Source of the DNA: CAZPCZ01 sp964585225
GTDB lineage: Bacteria > Patescibacteriota > Patescibacteriia > JACPHY01
Assembly (NCBI GenBank): GCA_964585225.1
Contig: CAZPCZ010000076.1
Span: 1 to 5,923, forward strand
Direction of reading: 5' to 3'
Length of the DNA: 5,923 nucleotides
Part shown: positions 1-4,668 of the stretch, piece by piece
How positions within the stretch are numbered: the first letter of the stretch is position 1
Layout: the number at the start of each line of letters is the position of its first letter
Notes under the pieces: generated by a model
Seen by the model: the letters and a program-made list of their open reading frames with translations, nothing else
Databases searched by the model: none
Told to the model about the DNA's origin: nothing
Made by a program: the position numbers and the translations under genes

Positions 1-81
1 ATCCTTAGGGATTTTGAACTCCCAGCGATACAAAAATATTTCCCAGAATACGAGAATGCAATGACATCCTCACATTCTTAG
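1..81 (+). CDS. 3' end of an unidentified upstream gene (partial)
   Basis: The first reading frame is open from base 1 to a TAG at 79-81 and gives a 26-residue C-terminus containing RDFELPAIQKYFPEYEN. The composition looks like real protein (charged and aromatic residues, no low-complexity bias). A terminator-like hairpin follows three bases after the stop, as expected at the end of a transcription unit. The start lies outside the window and the fragment is too short to assign a family. It could also be a chance open frame, since 26 codons without a stop is not statistically strong; the terminator placed directly behind the stop is the main support. Confidence 0.5.
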   Translation: MLRDFELPAIQKYFPEYENAMTSSHS

Positions 82-83
82 GA

Positions 84-104
84 GGGGTCAAGCCCCATTT
101 TTTT
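84..104 (+). terminator. Short G/C hairpin with T tract, likely intrinsic terminator
   Basis: GGGG (84-87) pairs with CCCC (93-96) around a five-base loop TCAAG, and seven T residues follow at 98-104. The stem is only four G-C pairs, five with a T-G wobble, but the T tract is strong. It lies just behind the stop of the partial gene at 79-81 and would separate that gene from the regulator unit. A near-identical hairpin recurs at 575-587, so it could also belong to a family of REP-like intergenic palindromes. Confidence 0.6.
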
Positions 105-144
105 CCGACATCACACAACAGAACATGGAAACCTGAACTCGCCA

Positions 145-188
145 ACTACCCTACTTGCTTAGTTAGCTAACTAAGCAAGTAGGGTAGT
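145..188. promoter_or_regulatory. 44-bp perfect palindrome, probable operator upstream of the ArsR-like gene
   Basis: Every base from 145 pairs with its partner up to 188, with the axis between 166 and 167 and no spacer. The centre TTAGTTAGCTAACTAA is itself built from the tetramers TTAG TTAG / CTAA CTAA. The 28-bp core at 153-180 recurs exactly at 509-536. No T tract follows, so it is a poor terminator. It ends 33 bp before the likely start codon of a winged-helix regulator, and a -10-like TAGTAT (185-190) overlaps its right edge, so a bound dimer would block polymerase. Autoregulation is inferred from position and symmetry only. Confidence 0.7.
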
Positions 189-190
189 AT
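163..190 (+). promoter_or_regulatory. Possible promoter overlapping the first palindrome
   Basis: TAGTAT at 185-190 matches four of six bases of a sigma-70 -10 box. A poor -35 candidate, TTAGCT at 163-168, lies 16 bases upstream inside the palindrome. Transcription would start near 197 and give a leader of about 25 bases carrying the purine-rich ribosome-binding sequence at 211-220. The arrangement is plausible for an autorepressed gene, but the hexamer matches are weak. Confidence 0.3.
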
Positions 191-221
191 GATGGGAATG
201 CGCATGAACGGGGGAAGGAGT

Positions 222-494
222 ATGAACAGGAAAGATGCTGTGCGAAGTTTGAAGGCGCTTGCGAATGAGCGGCGGGTGCGGATGATACAGGAGATCATCG
301 CCGTACCGGGGCTCACCGTGGGCGATCTCTCGCGTATCCTCAAGCTCTCCCTCCCCAGCACCTCACGGCATGTGCAGAAACTCGCGGCCGTGGACCTCAT
401 CATCCTGGACCAGTACTCGCTCAACGTTTCCTACTGCGTCAACAAGCAGCACCCCGCAATCCGCGCACTCCGAAGCCTACTTGAGTCCTCATGA
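222..494 (+). CDS. Small ArsR-like winged helix-turn-helix transcriptional regulator
   Basis: This 90-residue protein has the layout of a minimal ArsR/SmtB-type repressor. It opens with the family's typical helix (LKALANERRVRMIQEI, residues 10-25), then a helix-turn-helix (LTVGDLSRILKLSLPSTSRHVQKL, about 31-54) whose SxPSTSRHVQKL part is the DNA-recognition helix, then a short wing (DLIILDQYSLNVSYCVN). Only one cysteine (C72) is present and the ELCVCDL-type metal site is missing, so it is probably not a classical metal sensor. ATG 222 is preferred because GGGGAAGGAG (211-220) lies just before it, although the spacing is short. An in-frame ATG at 189 abuts the palindrome and would overlap the promoter. 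Palindromes at 145-188 and 505-540 bracket the gene and are its likely binding sites, so it probably represses itself and the genes downstream. The effector is unknown. Confidence 0.85.
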   Translation: MNRKDAVRSLKALANERRVRMIQEIIAVPGLTVGDLSRILKLSLPSTSRHVQKLAAVDLIILDQYSLNVSYCVNKQHPAIRALRSLLESS

Positions 495-504
495 GCCGCG
501 CGCA

Positions 505-540
505 TACCACTTGCTTAGTTAGCTAACTAAGCAAGTGGTA
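505..540. promoter_or_regulatory. 36-bp perfect palindrome, second probable operator
   Basis: Bases 505-540 form a gapless perfect palindrome with its axis between 522 and 523. Its 28-bp core (509-536) is identical to that of the palindrome at 145-188. Outside the core the arms differ: the first site has two extra bases between TACC and the core on each side, matched symmetrically, while this one does not. It begins 11 bases after the regulator's stop codon and has no T tract, so it is unlikely to be a simple terminator. CACAAT at 542-547 could be a -10 box at nearly the same distance from the axis as TAGTAT in the first copy. It is probably the operator of the two-gene unit that follows. Confidence 0.7.
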
Positions 541-574
541 CCACAATGAAATGAATCGTGGTGATACAGAAAGC

Positions 575-593
575 GGGGTCGAGCCCCTTCTTT
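575..593 (+). terminator. Hairpin with short T-rich tail in the leader of the two-gene unit; possible attenuator
   Basis: GGGG (575-578) and CCCC (584-587) flank a TCGAG loop, followed by TTCTTT (588-593). It is nearly the same element as the one at 84-104, with a weaker T tract. It lies between the second palindrome and the likely start codon at 713, so it could end read-through from the regulator gene or attenuate the downstream genes. The remaining leader (594-712) holds no convincing gene; it is open in the frame of the next gene, but the encoded residues do not look like a folded protein. Confidence 0.35.
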
Positions 594-712
594 CCAGCTC
601 CCCGACCATTCTCTCATCCCCCAAGGGCTGGCAGGCGCACGAATGGGAAAATAAAGAGTGTGAGGATGCTCAGTCCCAGTGCGAGTGGTCAGCAAGCAAT
701 ATTCGAAATGGT

Positions 713-1078
713 ATGACTACCCCTGAGCAGCCCCCGAGGCCAGAAGCCGATGTGGCATCCATCGACCGCGGGATCGACATCCGGCTCCGCGGTGTCCAGG
801 AGATTCGGAATCGTGCACTCGCCCTGCATCGGCGGTACGTCGCGCTCGCATCGACGACGCAGGCGGCGATGAGCACCGAGCTTGCGAAGTCACTCGACGA
901 GCAGGACCTCGCAAAGGTGGAACGCCTGCACGCGGAACTCGCCCGCATCGAGGACGCCATCCTTGGGCTCGACCGTATCCTCGGCGAGTCGTTCGAGCAA
1001 GAGCACGCGCTTCGTGAGGAGCGGGTTCGCCTGGTCGAGCGCCTCACCGAGACGGATATCGGTGAGATGTCCCCCTGA
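713..1078 (+). CDS. Unrecognised coiled-coil protein
   Basis: The 121-residue product has a proline-rich, disordered-looking start (TTPEQPPRPEADVAS), then an almost continuous charged helix from about residue 20 to 112 with heptad-like leucine, alanine and isoleucine spacing (LAKVERLHAELARIEDAILGL; ERVRLVERL), which suggests a dimeric coiled coil. There are no cysteines, no signal peptide and no membrane segment, so it is probably cytoplasmic. The frame is open back to an ATG at 551, but residues encoded by 551-712 are low in helical character and rich in S, P and C, so I prefer ATG 713. No ribosome-binding site is evident at either start. The next gene begins seven bases after the stop, so the two are probably co-transcribed and may interact. 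I do not recognise the family. An antisense frame exists here but has the biased composition of a shadow. Confidence 0.65.
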   Translation: MTTPEQPPRPEADVASIDRGIDIRLRGVQEIRNRALALHRRYVALASTTQAAMSTELAKSLDEQDLAKVERLHAELARIEDAILGLDRILGESFEQEHALREERVRLVERLTETDIGEMSP

Positions 1079-1084
1079 CGTTTC

Positions 1085-1699
1085 ATGCTCCACGTCATCC
1101 TCATGCGACTGCTCCGGCCGATCCGGCGGTGGTGGTACGGACCGCCGGATGCCGCGGAGGCGGCGCGGGACATCCTCGATCGCATGCTCCGGCGCGCGTT
1201 CCGCTGCTTCCGTAGCGAGCAGTTCCGGCGCGCGTTGGGATTCCACGAGCTGCCGGAGCGCGAGCACGACTTCATCTTCAACGAGCTCGCCGCCTCGAGC
1301 GTCGTGCTCCCCATGCTCATGGTGGAGTCCATCTCGACGTTCACGCAGCCGGGCGCCGGGCGTGACCTCTACCGCGACCTCCGCGCGGCGCTCGAGGCGG
1401 AGTACGCCGCCATGCTCGAGCGATTCGGCATTCCGAAGAAGCACCAACGCCAGTGGCGCAAGCTCATTGATGTGAAGCTGCGGGAGTTCACCGACACTCG
1501 CCTTGAACACCGCGATCGGTTCCCCGAAATTGGGGAGGGCAACCCGTGGCCGCTCGTCTGCACCATCACGTGTTTGTACCACGTCCGTCATGGCAAGAAC
1601 GTCGAGAAAGATCCGGCGCTCTCGCTGCTCTCAACGCTCTTCACGGAGTGCACGCGTGATACCATGAACATCCTCGCGCATCACACGTACCGGGTGTAA
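1085..1699 (+). CDS. Unrecognised helix-rich 204-residue protein
   Basis: No family is recognised. The N-terminus (MLHVILMRLLRPIRRWWYGPP) is an arginine-rich amphipathic stretch that could lie on the inner face of the membrane; it is not a signal peptide. Residues 22-50 (EAARDILDRMLRRAFRCFRSEQFRRAL) and 93-138 look helical, with a hydrophobic patch SSVVLPMLMVESIS at 71-84. The C-terminal third holds NPWPLVCTITCLYHVRHG (153-170), a likely buried core with two cysteines, and ends in HHTYRV. The start at ATG 1085 is seven bases after the preceding stop and has no clear ribosome-binding site, which suggests translational coupling; ATG 1103 is an alternative. Together with the coiled-coil gene it forms the unit behind the second palindrome and is a likely target of the ArsR-like regulator. 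It ends just before a strong hairpin. Confidence 0.75.
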   Translation: MLHVILMRLLRPIRRWWYGPPDAAEAARDILDRMLRRAFRCFRSEQFRRALGFHELPEREHDFIFNELAASSVVLPMLMVESISTFTQPGAGRDLYRDLRAALEAEYAAMLERFGIPKKHQRQWRKLIDVKLREFTDTRLEHRDRFPEIGEGNPWPLVCTITCLYHVRHGKNVEKDPALSLLSTLFTECTRDTMNILAHHTYRV

Positions 1700-1704
1700 T
1701 GGAA

Positions 1705-1732
1705 AAGGGCCCCGATGGATATCGGGGCCCTT
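1705..1732. terminator. Strong hairpin between convergent genes, probably a bidirectional terminator
   Basis: A 12-bp perfect stem (1705-1716 with 1721-1732) closes a GGAT loop. On the minus strand the G/C stem is followed by TTTT, so it is a good terminator for mtnP, whose stop lies about 40 bases away. On the plus strand only TT follows, so it would end the preceding two-gene unit less efficiently. Confidence 0.7.
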
Positions 1733-1770
1733 GGTGGCCGCGCAGCGGTTCGATCCGAATACGCCGAACG

Positions 1771-2670
1771 CTATTGGTCACCGCCCTGCACGGTGAGCGC
1801 GGAGAATGGCCGGAGCCACGTGAGCTTCCGCGCGCACTCCGGGGTGAGGAGTTCGGGAGACGTCATGACCGCGGAGTCGAGGCAGCGGTACGCCGGACTT
1901 GTGGTGGGATCCGGGAGTCTGGCAGCGAGCGCGAGGATGGCCTTGGTGGCCTTCCCGACGTTCTTTCGCATGGTTGCCGCGACCATGTCTGCGCTCACGG
2001 CCTCCTCGCCGCGGTGCCAGCAGTCATAGTCCGTCGAGAGCGCGAGGAGCGCGTACGGGAGCTCGGCTTCTCGGCAGAGCGCCGCCTCGGGCATCGCGTT
2101 CATCCCAATGACATCCGCGCCCATCTGCCGGTACTGCTCGCTCTCCGCACGCGTGGAGAACCGCGGTCCCTCGATGACGACGATCGTCCCCTGGCTGTGG
2201 AGCACCGCGTCCGGCACTCCCTCGCGCACCGCCTCGGTGAGCGCGGTGCGGAGCGACGGGCACACGGGGTCCGCGAAGCCCACGTGCGCAACGACGCCGG
2301 GTTCGTCGAAGAACGTGCTCGCGCGCCGGACCGTCCGGTCGATGATCTGGTTCACGGCGACGAGATGGCCGGGTTCGATGGATCCTCGGAGCGACCCGAC
2401 CGCGGAGACGCTCAAGACATGTGTCGCGCCGAGCGTTTTCAGCGCGCAGATGTTCGCGCGGACGTTGACGGCGGACGGCGGGATCCAGTGTCCGGGACCG
2501 TGGCGCGAGAGGAAGAGGATGTCCGCATGCTCGCTCCGTGCGAAGGCGATCGGGCCGCTCGGTGGGCCGTACGGAGTGTCCACGGTGCGTTCACCGCAGA
2601 CCTCCGCCTCGCCGAGGCCGTCGATCCCGCTCCCCCCGATGACGCCGAGGCAGTAGCGCGCTTCACTCAT
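1771..2670 (-). CDS. mtnP: S-methyl-5'-thioadenosine phosphorylase
   Basis: The enzyme cleaves 5'-methylthioadenosine with phosphate to adenine and methylthioribose-1-phosphate, recycling the by-product of polyamine synthesis and other S-adenosylmethionine-using reactions in the cytoplasm. The 299-residue protein is full length for the family and has the PNP/MTAP fold landmarks in order: GVIGGSG (9-15, phosphate loop), TPYGPPSGP (32-40), RHGPGHWIPP (56-65), SAVGSL (89-94), VIEGPRFSTRAES (165-177), GMNAMPEA (189-196) and STDYDCWH (212-219). The aspartates D214 and D216 of TDYDCW mark adenine (MTAP) rather than 6-oxopurine (PNP) specificity. An upstream in-frame ATG at 2709 exists, but ATG 2670 has an ideal AAAGGAG seven bases ahead and starts directly before the conserved core. 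No other methionine-salvage gene is adjacent. It is convergent with the two-gene unit and divergent from the nucleotidyltransferase gene. Confidence 0.95.
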   Translation of the reverse strand: MSEARYCLGVIGGSGIDGLGEAEVCGERTVDTPYGPPSGPIAFARSEHADILFLSRHGPGHWIPPSAVNVRANICALKTLGATHVLSVSAVGSLRGSIEPGHLVAVNQIIDRTVRRASTFFDEPGVVAHVGFADPVCPSLRTALTEAVREGVPDAVLHSQGTIVVIEGPRFSTRAESEQYRQMGADVIGMNAMPEAALCREAELPYALLALSTDYDCWHRGEEAVSADMVAATMRKNVGKATKAILALAARLPDPTTSPAYRCLDSAVMTSPELLTPECARKLTWLRPFSALTVQGGDQ

Positions 2671-2678
2671 CGTCGTGC

Positions 2679-2685
2679 TCCTTTC
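2679..2685 (-). promoter_or_regulatory. Ribosome-binding site of mtnP
   Basis: On the minus strand GAAAGGAG lies seven bases before the ATG at 2670. It is one of the clearest Shine-Dalgarno sequences in the window and settles the start of mtnP against the upstream in-frame ATG at 2709. Confidence 0.7.
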
Positions 2686-2771
2686 CGTGTGGGTGATGCA
2701 AACGTACACGCGCCTCGTACGCGAGACGCCGTACCCAGCGTACGCACCCCGTGTGGCGGGGTCAAAGTTTT

Positions 2772-2794
2772 CTCCCCTTCGTTCTGAGGGGGAG
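2772..2794. repeat. Intergenic inverted repeat between mtnP and the nucleotidyltransferase gene
   Basis: CTCCCC (2772-2777) pairs with GGGGAG (2789-2794) around an 11-base loop, inside a strand-asymmetric stretch that reads GGGGTCAAAG on the left and a purine-rich GGGGGAGCGAGAGGGGG on the right. The 170-base gap (2671-2840) is otherwise without a gene. No T tract follows on either strand, so termination is unlikely; a REP-like intergenic repeat or a regulator site is possible. Function unknown. Confidence 0.35.
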
Positions 2795-2823
2795 CGAGAG
2801 GGGGTGCCGCACGCACGCAGGTG

Positions 2824-2829
2824 TATTAT
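2824..2829 (+). promoter_or_regulatory. Candidate -10 box of the nucleotidyltransferase gene
   Basis: TATTAT matches five of six bases of the -10 consensus in an otherwise GC-rich gap. No good -35 is found 16-18 bases upstream. Transcription would start near 2836, leaving a leader of only about five bases before ATG 2841, so the mRNA would be almost leaderless. Confidence 0.35.
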
Positions 2830-2840
2830 GGGATGGACCT

Positions 2841-3443
2841 ATGCATACGCTCTCGATTCTTCCGGCGCGATTGGAGCAGCTCGTTGCTGCGTTTCCATTA
2901 CTCTTGCCGACGCTGACAACGCTGAATGCGAGTGGGGTCCCGTTCGCCATCGGCGGGAGCGGGTGCTTATTCGTGCTCGGCAATGAACGGACGCCACAGG
3001 ACGTGGACATGTTCGTTCCGGACGATCTCCATGATGCAGCGGATCAGTGCTTCGGCATCGTGTCGTATCCGTACCACTCGGAGCAGGAGGATGTTCGGAA
3101 TTCGAATCCTCAACAGGATCACACGATGCAGCTCACGAGTCACCTCGTCCTCCATGTGGATGGCCGAGACTACGCACTGAGTCTGCGGGCAGCGATGCTG
3201 GATCATGCCATCACTGCGACGTACCACGGTGAACGAGTCGTCTTTCTTCCGCCCGAGGATGTGCTCCTCATCAAGGCACTGCTCCAACGCGGTGCAGCGG
3301 TTGGGAAATCCGACGTGCACGACATCCAAACATTCCTCGCCATCGCCCCCGGAATCGATCGGGCGTATCTCTCCCACCGCATCCACGCACTCGGTGCCGA
3401 AGAGCGAGTCAGGGGAATCTTATCAGGCGAGACGCTGGGGTAG
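2841..3443 (+). CDS. Stand-alone nucleotidyltransferase-fold protein
   Basis: The 200-residue protein carries the pol-beta-type nucleotidyltransferase signature: FAIGGSGCLFVLG (35-47), with G38-G39-S40 binding the nucleotide phosphates, then RTPQDVDMFV (50-59), where D54 and D56 are the metal-binding DxD pair. A later segment, LPPEDVLLIKALLQRGAAVGKSDVHDIQTFL (136-166), matches the helical region seen in many GGxA...DxD nucleotidyltransferases of the AbiEii/MJ0435-like type. Such enzymes transfer a nucleotide to a protein, RNA or small molecule; the substrate cannot be read from the sequence. No AbiEi, HEPN or MntA/HepT-type partner is adjacent, so a toxin-antitoxin role is unsupported. ATG 2841 is chosen because homology-like sequence begins shortly after; a frame extension to 2751 encodes unlikely residues. 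Ribosome-binding sequence is weak (GGATGG). Confidence 0.75.
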   Translation: MHTLSILPARLEQLVAAFPLLLPTLTTLNASGVPFAIGGSGCLFVLGNERTPQDVDMFVPDDLHDAADQCFGIVSYPYHSEQEDVRNSNPQQDHTMQLTSHLVLHVDGRDYALSLRAAMLDHAITATYHGERVVFLPPEDVLLIKALLQRGAAVGKSDVHDIQTFLAIAPGIDRAYLSHRIHALGAEERVRGILSGETLG

Positions 3444-3448
3444 AGAAT
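3420..3448 (+). promoter_or_regulatory. Weak candidate promoter for the envelope operon
   Basis: TTATCA (3420-3425) and GAGAAT (3443-3448), each four of six consensus matches, are spaced 17 bases apart at the end of the nucleotidyltransferase gene. A start near 3455 would give a roughly 20-base leader before ATG 3475. The candidate overlaps the terminator hairpin. It is listed because the next gene needs a promoter and has little room for one. Confidence 0.2.
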
Positions 3449-3464
3449 ACCCCGTTATTTTTTT
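3437..3464 (+). terminator. Intrinsic terminator overlapping the nucleotidyltransferase stop codon
   Basis: GGGGTA (3437-3442) pairs with TACCCC (3448-3453) around a GAGAA loop, followed by GTTA and seven T residues (3458-3464). The TAG stop (3441-3443) lies inside the stem, so a ribosome ending translation would cover the hairpin. This is a textbook rho-independent terminator in form. Confidence 0.75.
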
Positions 3465-3474
3465 CGCTTCCTGT

Positions 3475-4635
3475 ATGCAACCGGGGCTGATCATCGAATT
3501 CACGTCGGTCGCATTCGCCGTTCTTGCGGTGGTAGCGCTTGCATGCGCAGTCTCCCGGCAACGTGGCGACAAAGAGGTCACGCAGCCGATTCCCGGGCGG
3601 TGGTGGAGTCGTAGGTATTCCTCAACAGTATTCACGAATGTATTACTGTTTCGCGTGGGTCTAGCGATGCTGTTTCTTGCACTTGTCGTGCAATCCTCCC
3701 GAGGTCTTTTGCGGGAGCGCGCCACAGAGTCGGCGCAAGGCATTCCTCGAGTTCAGAGCGAAGCATCCGTCGAGCCACCGCGTGCTGGGAAAGCCGAAGG
3801 CGAACGCTTAACGGTCGGTACCGAACAGATTATCGAGCAGTTTCGTGAACAGCGTTCAGCGGTACGGACATACTTTTCACACGTTGTACTCACTGTGCGT
3901 GTGCCATATCCAAAGGATTGGGTGATGTACATCGAACAGAACAACGAGCAAGAGTTTCGTGTGCGTTTTTATCCACGCGAGAGTGAGGCGGTTGGATATT
4001 CTTTGCGTCGATTACGACAAACCAAGGAGGAGTTCGAGCATGGCATCCGTGATGCGGACTTCTCACGCGTGACGCGCTCAGGGATTATGATGGAACGTGT
4101 ACGCGTGCCACCACTGCGAAATCCATTCGATGAATCATCGGCTCCGCTGCCGTGGTGGGTCCATTATGTGTGGCAGGACGGTATGTGGCAGTACGTGTTC
4201 AGTGGTGCAGAGGACGATCCGTTTTTTGAGGCCGCAGCGACGCTCTTGAAGTTTCCTGACACCGTCGTTCCGACTGCGGACTCCGGTGTCATTGAGGGTT
4301 CGTTGAGTTACCCGAGCGAGGTGGTGCTTCCGCAGAGAGTGTGTGCGACCAATGTACTGACGCAGCAACAGTTTTGTACAGACGAACAGGTTCACGATGA
4401 CCTCCGATATGCCTACGGCGTGGGGTACCGACTGCAGGTGCCGGCTGGTACGTACGTCGTGGTGTCAAGGGGTAAGGGAAATGTGTACGAAGCGCGATAT
4501 CTCGGATGTGCGATTCCTGAAGAGTGCTCTGCAAATGCGCCAGTTCCCGTCACGGTCCCCGCGGGAGTGGTGGTTTCAGGGATCGATCCGCAAGAATGGA
4601 TTCCGAGCGAGGAAAATCCGAAGGATATGAGATGA
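3475..4635 (+). CDS. Membrane-anchored protein with PsbP-like and carboxypeptidase-regulatory-like domains
   Basis: The 386-residue protein has two predicted membrane helices (about 5-26 and 54-73), followed by a soluble region that is probably outside the cell. Residues 138-262 contain VRVPYPKDW, FRVRFYPRES and HYVWQDGMWQYVFSG, which line up in the same order with the lipoprotein encoded next door, so the two share a domain; it recalls the PsbP-like YPxxW proteins. The C-terminal region (about 270-375) begins GSLSYPSE, has VPAGTYVVV and ends GIDPQEWI, with cysteines at 290, 301, 345 and 351 that could form two disulphides. This looks like a transthyretin/carboxypeptidase-regulatory-like beta-sandwich, inferred from motif resemblance. 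ATG 3475 is chosen because the first membrane helix follows at once; there is no Shine-Dalgarno sequence, and the upstream extension overlaps the nucleotidyltransferase gene. It is the first gene of a three-gene operon. Biochemical function unknown. Confidence 0.75.
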   Translation: MQPGLIIEFTSVAFAVLAVVALACAVSRQRGDKEVTQPIPGRWWSRRYSSTVFTNVLLFRVGLAMLFLALVVQSSRGLLRERATESAQGIPRVQSEASVEPPRAGKAEGERLTVGTEQIIEQFREQRSAVRTYFSHVVLTVRVPYPKDWVMYIEQNNEQEFRVRFYPRESEAVGYSLRRLRQTKEEFEHGIRDADFSRVTRSGIMMERVRVPPLRNPFDESSAPLPWWVHYVWQDGMWQYVFSGAEDDPFFEAAATLLKFPDTVVPTADSGVIEGSLSYPSEVVLPQRVCATNVLTQQQFCTDEQVHDDLRYAYGVGYRLQVPAGTYVVVSRGKGNVYEARYLGCAIPEECSANAPVPVTVPAGVVVSGIDPQEWIPSEENPKDMR

Positions 4636-4668
4636 ACAGTACAATGAGTGAGTAGGAGTGGATAACTC

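Noticed and set aside
145..188. Hairpin-telomere (protelomerase) site or transposon end
   Set aside because: Long perfect palindromes can be telomere-resolution sites, but there are two copies 350 bp apart beside a repressor gene, no protelomerase or transposase in the window, and no target-site duplication.
189..221. Earlier ATG 189 for the ArsR-like gene
   Set aside because: It abuts the palindrome, overlaps the likely -10 box and has no ribosome-binding site; ATG 222 follows a purine-rich sequence.
551..712. N-terminal extension of the coiled-coil protein from ATG 551
   Set aside because: The 54 extra residues look unlike the rest of the protein, contain the hairpin at 575-587 and have no ribosome-binding site. 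ATG 713 fits better, though the extension cannot be fully excluded.
890..1591. Long minus-strand open frame opposite the two unknown genes
   Set aside because: Its product is dominated by E, L, R and V as expected of the complement of GC-rich coding DNA, has no ribosome-binding site or recognisable motif, and covers two better plus-strand genes.
1744..1760. tRNA T-arm-like GGTTCGATCC after the bidirectional terminator
   Set aside because: The T stem does not pair beyond one base (G1747 opposes G1757), and no acceptor, D or anticodon arms can be built around it.
1699..2787. Long plus-strand open frame opposite mtnP
   Set aside because: mtnP is a clear full-length enzyme on the other strand. 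This frame encodes an Arg/Glu/Asp-rich low-complexity product typical of antisense GC-rich shadows.
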